Below are positions 28,447-37,283 of a stretch of DNA of 64,000 bases, one piece after another. The stretch lies in the NCBI GenBank assembly GCA_963773745.1, contig CAVZCL010000005.1, forward strand, positions 1,364,001 through 1,428,000. Direction: 5' to 3'. Position 1 is the first letter of the stretch; each line of letters starts with the position of its first letter. A program made the translations under genes and the position numbers. The notes under the pieces are model-generated. The model made no database searches. It was not told the origin of the DNA and worked only from the letters and a program-made list of their open reading frames with translations. Source of the stretch: UBA5069 sp963773745. Lineage in GTDB: Bacteria > Chloroflexota > Anaerolineae > Caldilineales > Caldilineaceae.

Positions 28447-28785
28447 TCAACTCTCCGCCCGTACGCGATAGAAGCGCACGTCGGCCTTCTCCAGCGTGGC
28501 AAGCCCCTCCACAATCTCCGGATCAATGTGGGCGAGGAAAGCTTCCAACGCTTCGCGCGTGTCCACCAGTTCAATGATAATCGGCAGGTCGAGCGAGAGA
28601 CGTTCAACCTTGAAGCTGTGCAGGCGGCTGTGCGCGCCGTAGCCCATGGCCCCACGCAGCACCGTGGCACCGGCCAGCCCTTGGGCGCGCGCCTCAAGCA
28701 CAATCCACTCATAGAGCGCCTTGCCGTGGGCACGGTCGCTCTCTCCAATGAAGATGCGCAACAGACAGCCGTCATTGCTCAGCAT
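28447..28785 (-). CDS. DUF190 family protein
   Basis: A 112-residue cytoplasmic protein with a ferredoxin-like/PII-like predicted fold. Recognisable stretches are LLRIFIGESDRAHGKALYEW, GLAGATVLRGAMGYG and LPIIIELVDTREALEAFL. The ATG at 28785 has a perfect AGGAGG seven bases upstream (28793-28798). DUF190 genes are known to sit beside crcB fluoride-channel genes, and crcB lies 26 bases upstream here, so a role in fluoride response is likely though its biochemistry is not established. Confidence 0.88.
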   Translation of the reverse strand: MLSNDGCLLRIFIGESDRAHGKALYEWIVLEARAQGLAGATVLRGAMGYGAHSRLHSFKVERLSLDLPIIIELVDTREALEAFLAHIDPEIVEGLATLEKADVRFYRVRAES

Positions 28786-28811
28786 GGCGCAACCTCCTCA
28801 GACAAGCAGAC

Positions 28812-29219
28812 TCACTTCCAAATGAGCCACGCTGTCGTGCGGCCCAGCCAGACGGCGGCCAGCCCCAGCACAATGTGCAGCCCCACAAAGAGAGTAGCCG
28901 AAAGCGCCGCACCGTCGGCGGCCAGGTTGTACGCCTCGGACGAAAAGGTGGAGTAGGTGGTGAAGCCGCCCAGGAAGCCCGTGAAGAAGAGCGCACGCGT
29001 TGCCGGCGTAAAGAGACCGGACGTCTCGGCTAATTGCGAAAGCAGGCCGATGGCGAAACAGCCCAGCACATTGACCACCAGCGTGCCCAACGGCCAGCCC
29101 CCGCCGCTGAGCGCCTGCACCCAGCCGCTCACGAGGTAGCGGCTGACGGCTCCCAGCCCACCCCCCAATGCAATTAAGAGAAGATTCACGCAACGAATGC
29201 TTTCAGAGCGCAAGGCCAC
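28812..29219 (-). CDS. crcB: Fluoride ion channel CrcB/FluC
   Basis: A four-helix membrane protein that works as a dual-topology dimer to export fluoride. The protein has GGGLGAVSRYLVSG at the N-terminus, PLGTLVVNVLGCFAIGLLSQ in helix 2, and FFTGFLGGFTTYSTFSSEA, which holds the Phe box and the central Na+-binding TTYSTF break in helix 3. Length is 135 residues from the ATG at 29219 or 125 from a GTG at 29189; neither start has a clear ribosome-binding site. It overlaps or closely follows the glycosyltransferase upstream. I saw no fluoride riboswitch in front of it. Confidence 0.92.
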   Translation of the reverse strand: MALRSESIRCVNLLLIALGGGLGAVSRYLVSGWVQALSGGGWPLGTLVVNVLGCFAIGLLSQLAETSGLFTPATRALFFTGFLGGFTTYSTFSSEAYNLAADGAALSATLFVGLHIVLGLAAVWLGRTTAWLIWK

Positions 29220-30488
29220 CGGCGCGGGGCCTGATAGCGATCATACCCGAGGTTGCGCCGGCGGCTAAGTGGCACGCGCCAGGCGCGGCGGCGTAGAGGG
29301 CCTCCAGGCGCGCCGCAGCGGCGGACCAGGTGTGGTGCTCTTCAACGTAGGCGCGGCCCGCCTCGCCCACTGTGCCGCGCAATGCCGGGTCGTTCAGCAG
29401 CGCCAGCAGGGCATCGGCAAATGCTTGCGGCGTGGCGCCAGGCAGATAGTCGCGGCCCGCGATGGCCGCCAGCGCCGAAGCGGCCTGGGGGCTGGCCACC
29501 ACCGGCGTCGCGCAGGCCATTGCCTCCAGCACCTTGTTCTGAATGCCCGCGCCGTAGGCAATCGGCGCGGCGGCCACCGTTGCCGCCTGCAGCGCAGCCG
29601 CCATCGACTCCACGCCGCCGGTGACCGTGACCCGCTCTCCGGCCAGCGCACGCACCTCGGCGGATGGCTCCTTGCCCACCAGCCACACTTCGGCGTCTGG
29701 GCGCTGCGCCCACACCAGCGGCATGATCACCTGCACAAGCTGTACGGCGGCAGTCACGTTGGCGTGGTAACTCATCTTGCCTGTGAAGATAATCCGTGCC
29801 GGCGCGCGTTCTTCTGCCGTGGCGGGCGGGACGAAGCCCTCCAAATCCACCCCGTTTGGAATGACCACAATGGGTGCGTCCGGCCCCGCCAGCGCGCGCA
29901 ACGCGTCGGCATCGCCCTGCGCGGTGACCACCGTGTGGTCAAAGAGCGTGGGCAGGTGGGCTTCGGCGCGGCGCGTGCGGGGCAGTTCCAACCGCGCCAT
30001 CCAGCGGCCACGCCGGCTGGCACTCTGGCGCGCCGCCTGTGCAAAGAGCAGCGAAATGCAATCTACACTGTCCCACACAATTGGCGGGAGACTGGCCGTT
30101 CTGCTTGGCCATGCGCACCTCACGCGCCTGCAGCGCATAGGCCGCGCCGCGCAGGTGCTCCACGTGTATGGCGTCGGGGCGCTTGCTTGCCAGCGCCAAG
30201 GCAACGTCCGTGTGCAGACCGGGCACAGTGGCAAAGCTCGCTTGCAAGGGTGTGCGTGTGGGCAATGTCGTGGCTGCATTCCAAAGGCTGCGCCTGCGTG
30301 TGAGCGGCTCGGGCAACATTTCGATGCCAATGTCCATCAGGGCCTTCAGTTCGTCACGCTCGCTTTCGGTGGACCAAAGCGCCGCCAGCGTAATCTCATG
30401 GCCACGCGCTGGCCAGCGTGCGCAGGAACTGATACGAGCGCACACGCACGGGGTTCGGCGTATAGGGGACAATCCAAAGCAGCTTCAT
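29203..30488 (-). CDS. Glycosyltransferase (GT-B, family 4-like), frameshifted
   Basis: About 420 residues when joined across three frames. The start (ATG at 30488) gives MKLLWIVPYTPNPVRVRSYQ, an acceptor-domain opening. After a change near 30405 comes GHEITLAALWSTESERDELK, and after another near 30085 comes the donor domain: VVTAQGDADALRAL, IVVIPNGVDLEGF, ARIIFTGKMSYHANVTAA and GIQNKVLEAMACATPVVASP. The architecture matches the neighbouring gene at 30735-32015 (same FTGK/FLGG...N motif and 'ID' loop), so they may be relatives acting in sequence on one glycan. Confidence 0.8.
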
Positions 30489-30543
30489 GCGTGCACATCC
30501 CAAAAATGTTGCCAATTATGGCGGCGGCTAGAGTGCTGCGTCC

Positions 30544-30657
30544 GGCAAGTGCGCTGCGTTTCGTAGCGGCTGCTTTAGCTGCCGTAGGTGGAGACCGCAG
30601 CGCGTCCTCGAGAACGGCGGCTGAAGCCGCCGCTACGAACAACGCAGCGCACTTGCC
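30544..30657. repeat. Family A hairpin flanked by a 17-bp inverted repeat
   Basis: Family A spans 30562-30637 (CGTAGCGGCTGCTTTAGCTG ... GCCGCCGCTACG). It is flanked by GGCAAGTGCGCTGCGTT (30544-30560) and its exact complement (30641-30657). A similar GTGCGCTGCG flank occurs at the 17131-17580 copy. Confidence 0.8.
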
Positions 30658-30734
30658 AGACGCACCACCTCGCCGCCGTTCTCGGGGACGCAACGCCAAT
30701 TCACCCTGCGAGATATTCGTGAACCACAACGGCG

Positions 30735-32015
30735 TCACGCCACAGCGGTGACCTGCAACTCGCCCGACAGCGCCTCACTGTAGAGCGCAAGCCATTGCGC
30801 ATAGACAGTCTGCCAGTGGTAGTGGCTCTCCACCCAGCTGCGGCCGGCAGCAGCCAGCGCCGTGCGCCGCGCTTCGTCGCGCAGCAGCAACACCGTCGCT
30901 CGGGCAAAGTCGGCCGGCGTGTCGGCGCGCAGCAGGTGCACATCAGGCGTGTAGTCGATGCCCTCAGCCCCGACGGTTGTGCTCACAATGGGCAGCCCCC
31001 AGCGCCAGCCGTCGATGATCTTGACGCGCATACCGCCGCCCGCCAGCAGCGGCACAATGAACGCGGCCGTCTCCTCAAGCCACGGCTGCGGCTCGTCCAC
31101 ATAGCCCGTCGTCGCCAGATTGGCGGGTGGAATATTGCACTGCGCGAGTTCCGCCGGGGGCTGCTTGCCGATGACTGTGAGCAGCGCGTCGGGGCACTCC
31201 TTCAGCACCAGAGGCATGACGTGGCGCGCAAACCAGAGCACCCCCTGTGCATTGGGCGGATAGTGCAGCCCGCCCAGAAAGGTAATCCGCTGCGCATCCG
31301 GCTTCACCGCCAGCGGCGGCTCGGCGGTGGCATCAATGCAAATGGGGATGACCGCCGTCGCCGGCACACGCTCGCCCGGCGCTGCCACCTTCTCCATCTC
31401 CTGCACATCCTCACGTGTTACCCACACCACGCGGTCAAAGCGGCGGCACGTATCAAGTTCAAAGCGGGCGAGCTTGCGCGCCTCAAGCGCGTAGAGGGTG
31501 CGGCGCGCAGGGTTGCGCTCGCCCTCGGCCAGGCGCGCAAAGATGCGATAGGTGGCGTTGTGCTGATCGAGTACGAGCACGGGAGGCGGCAGGCCGGCCG
31601 CTGACGCGGCCGCGCGTGCGTGGAGAGCATAGGGGGCCATCCACAACTGGTCGGCGTGCACCGCGGCAAAGGCCGAGCCATTGCCTGCCTCTGCCTGCAC
31701 AAGGCGCGCAATCAACGCCTCCATGGCAGGCACACGGTCACGCTGAATGACGAAGGGCGTGCGGCCGACAAGGCTCTGCGCCAGGAAGGCGCCATCGCGC
31801 AGGCGCGAGCGCACCATGGGCACGGTATGGACCGCGTGACAGACGCTTTCCAGGTGTGCAATCGCCGCCTGCGTGTCGGTGGGGCGCACAAACGAGACGA
31901 GCGTAACGTCGTACGCCTGCGCAAGCGCCTTCAGCACAAACCAGGCGCGCGTCTTGGGCCCGGCGTCCAGCGGCCAGGGCAATACCTGTGTGAGAAAGAG
32001 AATGGACTTGCGCAT
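30735..32015 (-). CDS. Glycosyltransferase (GT-B, family 4-like)
   Basis: An intact 426-residue retaining glycosyltransferase. The start at 32015 (MRKSILFLTQVLPWPLDAGP) was chosen because upstream codons do not look like family sequence. Acceptor domain: GPKTRAWFVLKALAQAYDV. Donor domain: FDRVVWVTREDVQEMEK, ITFLGGLHYPPNAQGVLWFA, and LLAGGGMRVKIIDGWRWGLP followed by IVSTTVGAEGID. This set is typical of the group that includes sugar transferases in exopolysaccharide clusters. The sugar and acceptor are unknown. Confidence 0.88.
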   Translation of the reverse strand: MRKSILFLTQVLPWPLDAGPKTRAWFVLKALAQAYDVTLVSFVRPTDTQAAIAHLESVCHAVHTVPMVRSRLRDGAFLAQSLVGRTPFVIQRDRVPAMEALIARLVQAEAGNGSAFAAVHADQLWMAPYALHARAAASAAGLPPPVLVLDQHNATYRIFARLAEGERNPARRTLYALEARKLARFELDTCRRFDRVVWVTREDVQEMEKVAAPGERVPATAVIPICIDATAEPPLAVKPDAQRITFLGGLHYPPNAQGVLWFARHVMPLVLKECPDALLTVIGKQPPAELAQCNIPPANLATTGYVDEPQPWLEETAAFIVPLLAGGGMRVKIIDGWRWGLPIVSTTVGAEGIDYTPDVHLLRADTPADFARATVLLLRDEARRTALAAAGRSWVESHYHWQTVYAQWLALYSEALSGELQVTAVA

Positions 32016-32483
32016 GGCTGGTGTCGTTTCGGAATGCACACACGGTGGAAGTTGTCGGGCGTTGGGCAAGGCCATGCAACGCGTAGGAGAAGCGTTTGCC
32101 GCACGACAAGCAAGCGGCCCTGCCTCGGCGTCCTTGCGTACGGCAATGCTCACTTGGCTATGCTAGTATAGCCCGTGACGGCGACCCGTGCGGTTGCCCG
32201 TCGCAAATTGATGCAGCGCAGCCCATGATCCCAGGATAACGATGACGTGCTCCGGCTGGTTGGCTCACCCAGCCGGACTGTACGCGTGTAGTGCAACTGT
32301 GATTCTCACTGTCGCCGCATCAGGCACCATAAAGGCCGCTTCAGTCAGTTCTCCCCTCCCGGGTGGCGCAAGACCCTCGTGCGTCGCAGCATTCGCCTGC
32401 TTTACCAAGCCTGCTTTACGAAGGCAATCGCGCCTTCGCCAAATTCGCCTGGCCACTTTGCGCGGCCGGGCAGGAGACTCACC
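32016..32483 (+). other. Long leader region of the secreted haem-motif protein gene
   Basis: No convincing gene. A perfect 9-bp stem-loop, TCCGGCTGG (32251-32259) with CCAGCCGGA (32269-32277), lies in the region. The next gene has GGAG at about 32473. I could not match the leader to a riboswitch family. A TATACT-like minus-strand -10 (32165-32170) may serve the upstream glycosyltransferase. Confidence 0.4.
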
Positions 32484-35400
32484 ATGACCCCACACAAAAC
32501 GCGCGCTGCAATCGGCATCGTGCCCGTCGTTGTACTTCTTGCGGCCGCACTCTTCTTTAGCCCCCCCTTGTTGCAGGCGCAGGATGCACCCGCCGCAACC
32601 GCCGCCCCCGTCTTCATGCCGATCGTGCTTAACCAGCCCCCCGTGCCCGATGACTTCGGCTCCGATCCGGTTGAGGGAGCCGACGACAGCCCGCGCAGCC
32701 CTGCGCCCGACTACATTTTCGCTGATGACTTCGAGAACGGCAATCTCTCGCTCTGGTCTCACATTCAGACGGATGGCGACAACCTTGGCGTCCATCCCGA
32801 CGCGCGCATCAACGGCAACGCAGGTGTTGGATTGCAGATTGACGACAACGATCGTCTCTTTGCAACGGACATGTCCCCCACCGCTGAGCGTCGTCTGCGT
32901 GCTCGCCTCTACGTGGAGCCGAAGACGCTCAACATGGCTGAAGGCGACAGCATCGTCTTCTTTGCCGGCTATTCACGCGGCGATGCACGCCTCGTGCAGA
33001 TGGAGCTCGTGCGCCGCAACGGCCGCTTTGCGCTGCGCGCCGGCACCACAACCGACGCCAATCAGACAGTCTATACAGATGCCGTGGCGGTGGGCGACGG
33101 GCCCCACGCCATCGAGGTTGACTGGCAGCGCGCCGTCGGCCGCGGCAGCAACGACGGTTCCTTGACCGTGTGGGTGGACGGCAAGTCGGCAGGTGCAATC
33201 AACAACATCGACAACAACTGGCGCTCGCTTGAGCGGGTGCGCATTGGCGTTGTGGTTGCCCCGCCGGCAGGCACGCGCGGTGTCTTTTTCCTTGATAGCT
33301 ACGCGTCGCAGCGTGAGAACTTCATTGGCCTGGGCGCCGTTGTGCAACCCGGCCCAATCGCAACGCCTCCACCCGGCGCATCACCGACGCCGGTGCCCCC
33401 TTCGGCTGCCAACCCTGCCGTCGTCTTTGTGCAGCGGCAAATTCCCAATGATGGCAGCATCTACTGGGATGCAGTCAAGGACATGCCAGGCGTGGGCGCA
33501 CACAGCCGCTTTCGCGTGGCGGCCCCCGGCAAGCTGCTGGTGCGCGAGGCCAACGGCAGCCTGCGCACGCTGGTGGATGGCTCCAACCCTACAGCAGCCA
33601 GCCTCAACCTGATTGACGTCAACGCACCCGATGTCTCGTGGGACGGGACGACCATTGTCTTTGCCGGCCTGCCCAGTGGCAACTACGCGCGCGGCCCCGT
33701 CACCGATCCCGGCGCGTGGAGGCTCTACGCAATTCGCACCGATGGCTCTGCCCTGCGTCAGATCACGCGCAGCGACTTAAACATCAGCTATGCCCAATTT
33801 GGCAGCGCGGCGGACGGCCTGGAGGAATACGATGACTCCGATCCCGCCTGGTTGCCCGATGGACGCATTGTCTTCTCATCCACGCGCTGGCCCAGCTACG
33901 GCCACTACAGCGGCGTACGTGTGACCAATCTCTTCGTGGTCAACGCCGACGGCAGCGACATGCACCGCATTACCGCCGAACGCAACGGCGCGGACCGCCC
34001 CGTCATCGATCCCATCACCGGCAAGATTGTCTACGCACGCTGGTGGCGCAATCACCGCTTTCCCTATGATTCATTCGAAACCGTGACAGATCCAAACGGC
34101 GGCTTCATCCGCAAGGACGGGCTGACCAGCGAGCGCGGCAACCAGGTGGGCGGCAACGACTTCAACTTCCGCAACGCATGGCATGCTGCAACCATCAATC
34201 CCGACGGCACGGCGCTGGCGCAGTGGGGCGGCGGCCATCACCGCAGCGACAGCACGCACATGTACGGCGGCGCCTTCCTTGCCAACGGCGACCTGGTTGC
34301 CAACTACTTCCCCATGTCCAACATGACGGAAGCGAGCGGTTTTGGCGGCCTGCGCCGCTACCAGCGGGGGCCGGGCAACCCCACGCCCATTATCGGCATT
34401 ACGAGCCTGTCGCTGGACTATGTGAACAAGTCCAACCCCACCTCCTTCGGCATCTTCAACGGCAACTATGCGGGCGAGGCGGCCGCGCTGCCCGATGGCC
34501 GCCTCGTCATCTCGTGGGCGCGCGATGTCAATCAGGATTATGGCCTCTACACCGTCAACGCCAATGGGTCAGGACTGACGCCGCTCTATGACAATCCGGG
34601 CACAACCGAGCTGCGCGCAAAGCCCATTGTAAAGCGCGCGCTGCCGCCGATTATCCCCGACAGCGTGAAGACCACGGCCAGCGCACTGCCGCCCACACAG
34701 GCCGGCCCCTACACGCCCGACGGCGTCTTCACCTTCAAGGCGCTGAATGTCTACGCCAATGGGCCTGTGGACAGCATCGTGGCCAATGCGCCGCCCGTGG
34801 GCTCGGCGCAGAAGATCCGCTTCTTCACCGACTTCCAGCGCACCAGCCCGGGCTCCTTCCCCAACCTCGACTGGCCGATTCTGCTGGCAGAGATGAACGT
34901 GGCGGCCAATGGCTCGGTGACGAACAACGCCGCGCCGGCCAACCTCCCCCTCTTCGAGCAGCTGCGCGCCCCCAACGGCACTGTGCCCGTGGAGGGTGGC
35001 TCCGAAGGCGGCGCCGCCCACGTGGCGGGGATGAACTTCGGCAAGCCGGGTGAGGTGCAGCGCTGTGTGGGCTGCCACTCGGGCCACACCATGATCGAAG
35101 TGCCCGTCAACGATGCCGATGCGCTCTTCAGCAACGTAGCCCCCAGCGCGGCGGTGGCGGTCTCCTCCAGCCGTGACCCCGAACAGAACCGTGGCGTCGT
35201 CGACCGCAAGGTGATGAGCGGCGAAATCTGGCGCTACTGGAACAGCGCCAACGGTCAAACGACGGGGCAGTGGGTGCAGCTCACCTTCCCCGTGCCGGTG
35301 ACTGTGCGCACTGTGCGCCTCTACAACCCGCGCAGCGGCGATGAGGCCAATTCGTCGCTGCAGGTGCAGGGCACCAATGTGCGTCTCTACAGCGATGCAG

Positions 35401-35588
35401 CGGCGACGCAGCAGGTGGCCACGCAATCGAGCGGGCCGCTCGCGGTCACCGGTACAAACGTCGATTTCAGTGACGTTAAGGCGCGCGTCGTGCGGGTGGA
35501 GATCACCGGCATGAGCGGCACCTTCTACGGCAGCCAGCTGGCAGGTCTCGCCGAGATCGAGGTCATCGCCCGCGCCGAGGCGAACTAA
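32484..35588 (+). CDS. Secreted multidomain protein with propeller and hydrazine-synthase-alpha-like CxxCH domain
   Basis: 1034 residues, the only plus-strand gene in the polysaccharide locus. The ATG at 32484 follows GGAG; the signal peptide ends near LLQAQDA. Residues about 70-290 resemble a LamG/concanavalin-type domain (FADDFENGNLSLWSHIQTDG). Residues about 320-690 hold TolB/PD40-type propeller blades (WRLYAIRTDGSALRQITR, DPAWLPDGRIVFSSTRW, LFVVNADGSDMHRITAER). Residues about 750-870 end in GKPGEVQRCVGCHSGHT, with one haem-binding CVGCH at 861-865; this PGEV...CxGCH arrangement resembles the hydrazine synthase alpha-subunit family. The last 150 residues look like an F5/8 discoidin-type domain. 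I infer a secreted haem protein of unknown function; hydrazine synthesis itself is very unlikely. Confidence 0.75.
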   Translation: MTPHKTRAAIGIVPVVVLLAAALFFSPPLLQAQDAPAATAAPVFMPIVLNQPPVPDDFGSDPVEGADDSPRSPAPDYIFADDFENGNLSLWSHIQTDGDNLGVHPDARINGNAGVGLQIDDNDRLFATDMSPTAERRLRARLYVEPKTLNMAEGDSIVFFAGYSRGDARLVQMELVRRNGRFALRAGTTTDANQTVYTDAVAVGDGPHAIEVDWQRAVGRGSNDGSLTVWVDGKSAGAINNIDNNWRSLERVRIGVVVAPPAGTRGVFFLDSYASQRENFIGLGAVVQPGPIATPPPGASPTPVPPSAANPAVVFVQRQIPNDGSIYWDAVKDMPGVGAHSRFRVAAPGKLLVREANGSLRTLVDGSNPTAASLNLIDVNAPDVSWDGTTIVFAGLPSGNYARGPVTDPGAWRLYAIRTDGSALRQITRSDLNISYAQFGSAADGLEEYDDSDPAWLPDGRIVFSSTRWPSYGHYSGVRVTNLFVVNADGSDMHRITAERNGADRPVIDPITGKIVYARWWRNHRFPYDSFETVTDPNGGFIRKDGLTSERGNQVGGNDFNFRNAWHAATINPDGTALAQWGGGHHRSDSTHMYGGAFLANGDLVANYFPMSNMTEASGFGGLRRYQRGPGNPTPIIGITSLSLDYVNKSNPTSFGIFNGNYAGEAAALPDGRLVISWARDVNQDYGLYTVNANGSGLTPLYDNPGTTELRAKPIVKRALPPIIPDSVKTTASALPPTQAGPYTPDGVFTFKALNVYANGPVDSIVANAPPVGSAQKIRFFTDFQRTSPGSFPNLDWPILLAEMNVAANGSVTNNAAPANLPLFEQLRAPNGTVPVEGGSEGGAAHVAGMNFGKPGEVQRCVGCHSGHTMIEVPVNDADALFSNVAPSAAVAVSSSRDPEQNRGVVDRKVMSGEIWRYWNSANGQTTGQWVQLTFPVPVTVRTVRLYNPRSGDEANSSLQVQGTNVRLYSDAAATQQVATQSSGPLAVTGTNVDFSDVKARVVRVEITGMSGTFYGSQLAGLAEIEVIARAEAN

Positions 35589-35598
35589 GGCATACCTG

Positions 35599-35702
35599 CG
35601 ACGCAAAGGCGCAAAGGCGCAAAGAAACGCAAAGAAGAGCAAAACACAGGCGTGTGCTTTTCTTGCTGCTGCTTTCCTCTGCGCCTTTGCACCTTTGCGT
35701 CG
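35599..35702. repeat. Family E inverted repeat
   Basis: CGACGCAAAGGCGCAAAGGC onward (35599-35625) pairs with CCTCTGCGCCTTTGCACCTT onward (35675-35702). It separates two convergent genes and may act as a bidirectional terminator. Confidence 0.65.
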
Positions 35703-35705
35703 ATT

Positions 35706-37283
35706 TTACCGAGCACGCCTGCGCTGCCAAAGCAGTCCCGCCGCAACAAGCAGCGCGGCCGGCAGCAGCGCCAGCGCCAGCAGCAGCACATCATCATTCT
35801 CCGACATCAGCGTCTGCATCGTCACCGGCGATGCGGGCGCTGCGCGTTCAGCGGCAGGCAGCAGCACAGGCGTAGGCCGCGGCGGCGCGGTTGCTGCGGC
35901 AGCCGGTGTGGCTTCGCTGCGCACAACCGGTGCGGCAGCGGGCATGACGGAGGCTGCAGGCAGTGCTGCAATCGGCAGCGTTTGGTGCGACTCCCACACT
36001 TCCCACGGCGTCTCGTCGGGGTTGGGGATCAGCGCGTTGGGGCGAAGATGCCACACCACGCGCAACTGGTTGCCCAGCGCCACGGCGGCCCGCGGCCACT
36101 CGGGCAGGTCCGTCACATAGTTGGCAATGCTGCGTGGGTAGGACCACGCGCCGCCCATATAGCTCAAGTGGAGCAGCGCCAGCGAGTCGTCGTCCGAACC
36201 CAGCCGCCCGACCATGAGCAGGTGCACCGCACCGCTGCCGTCTGTGACCATGGACATTGAATCCTGCCGCGTGCGCGAGAGGCGGCCCACGCCCCACAGG
36301 CTGCCTATTGTGCGCTGGTTGTTCCACGTGCGCCCGCCGTCACTGGAAGTGCGGTAGTAAATGAGATCCTCGGGCATCTGCCACCACGCGGCAACCAGCG
36401 AGCCGTCGCCTGCCTGGGCAATGGCGACGTTGCGCGCAGCTACATTGTCATCATTCACCTCATCGGGAATCGCGTCGAGTTGCACGGGCAGGCTCCACGA
36501 CGCGCCGTTGTCATACGAAGCGGCGTGCATAGCGCGCACCGTACCGACTACATAGCCGCGGTCGCCGTCGAGCCCCGACTCCCACACGAGGTGCAGCGCA
36601 CCATCGCGGTCTACCAGCAGTTGTGGCTTGGCCGCGCCCCTGTCCGAGCGGCGGCCCACATCCACAGGGCTGCTCCACGAAATGCCGCCGTCAGCCGAAT
36701 TGGCGTAGAAGATGTGCAGGCACGACTGGCAGCCCGCACCCTGCACCGCCTTCGTGTAGACAACGTGCAACAAACCACCGTGCGCCAGCGGCACAACGTG
36801 GTAGCCGGGCTGTGCCAGCTCGCCACTTGTCCACGCAAAGGGGTCGCTGGCCGATGCCGCGGGCGCCGAGGCCACGTAGAGCACATCGAGCGGCGCGTGC
36901 ACGCCCAGCGCAAAGTTCCACTCGTCGTCGACTGTGAGCGCCGGGCGCGCAACATAGAAGTTGCCCGGGGCGTGCGCATTGGCCACAACGTCGAGCAAGC
37001 CATTCCACGCGGGCGCACCCTGCGCCAGCGATGTGTACATCACCACGTCGTAGCGCTCATCCGACGAACTCCAGACGACGTGCGAATTGCCCGCGCCGTC
37101 TGCAATTATGTCGGGGAAGGAAGCGCCGGAGGCCGGCGGCGAGAGGCGCGTCAGTGGCGACCACGCCTCCGACTGCGCGGAGAGCGGGCGCACAGTGGCT
37201 GCAAGCAGGAGCACCAGCATCGCAATGAGCGGCAGTGCGTTGAGGAATCTATGGGTGATCGTTCGTTGATTATTCCGTCGCAT
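35706..37283 (-). CDS. Secreted, membrane-anchored BNR/Asp-box (sialidase-like) propeller protein
   Basis: 525 residues, intact. A signal peptide (LIAMLVLLLAATVRPLSAQS) is followed by a predicted six-bladed propeller with three clear Asp boxes: SADGGISWSS, SYDNGASWSL and SSDGGRTWNN. Repeated 'HLVWESG / HVVWSSS' strands follow the same pattern. A 70-residue Ala/Pro-rich linker leads to a C-terminal membrane helix (VLLLALALLPAALLVAAGLL) and a QRRRAR stop-transfer tail, so the propeller faces outside. Catalytic sialidase residues (Arg triad, Tyr/Glu) cannot be confirmed. It overlaps the GT-C-like gene upstream by 14 bases. Confidence 0.75.
   Translation of the reverse strand: MRRNNQRTITHRFLNALPLIAMLVLLLAATVRPLSAQSEAWSPLTRLSPPASGASFPDIIADGAGNSHVVWSSSDERYDVVMYTSLAQGAPAWNGLLDVVANAHAPGNFYVARPALTVDDEWNFALGVHAPLDVLYVASAPAASASDPFAWTSGELAQPGYHVVPLAHGGLLHVVYTKAVQGAGCQSCLHIFYANSADGGISWSSPVDVGRRSDRGAAKPQLLVDRDGALHLVWESGLDGDRGYVVGTVRAMHAASYDNGASWSLPVQLDAIPDEVNDDNVAARNVAIAQAGDGSLVAAWWQMPEDLIYYRTSSDGGRTWNNQRTIGSLWGVGRLSRTRQDSMSMVTDGSGAVHLLMVGRLGSDDDSLALLHLSYMGGAWSYPRSIANYVTDLPEWPRAAVALGNQLRVVWHLRPNALIPNPDETPWEVWESHQTLPIAALPAASVMPAAAPVVRSEATPAAAATAPPRPTPVLLPAAERAAPASPVTMQTLMSENDDVLLLALALLPAALLVAAGLLWQRRRAR

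Noticed and set aside
32242..32487. Short plus-strand frame upstream of the haem-motif gene
   Set aside because: No ribosome-binding site or recognisable protein features, and it runs into the real start region; treated as leader.
32484..35588. A functional hydrazine synthase
   Set aside because: The hydrazine synthase complex needs beta and gamma subunits with more haems, and none lies nearby. Only a distant domain resemblance is claimed.
35706..37283. Confident call of an exo-alpha-sialidase
   Set aside because: Asp boxes define the propeller fold, not the activity; the catalytic Arg triad and Tyr/Glu pair could not be placed.
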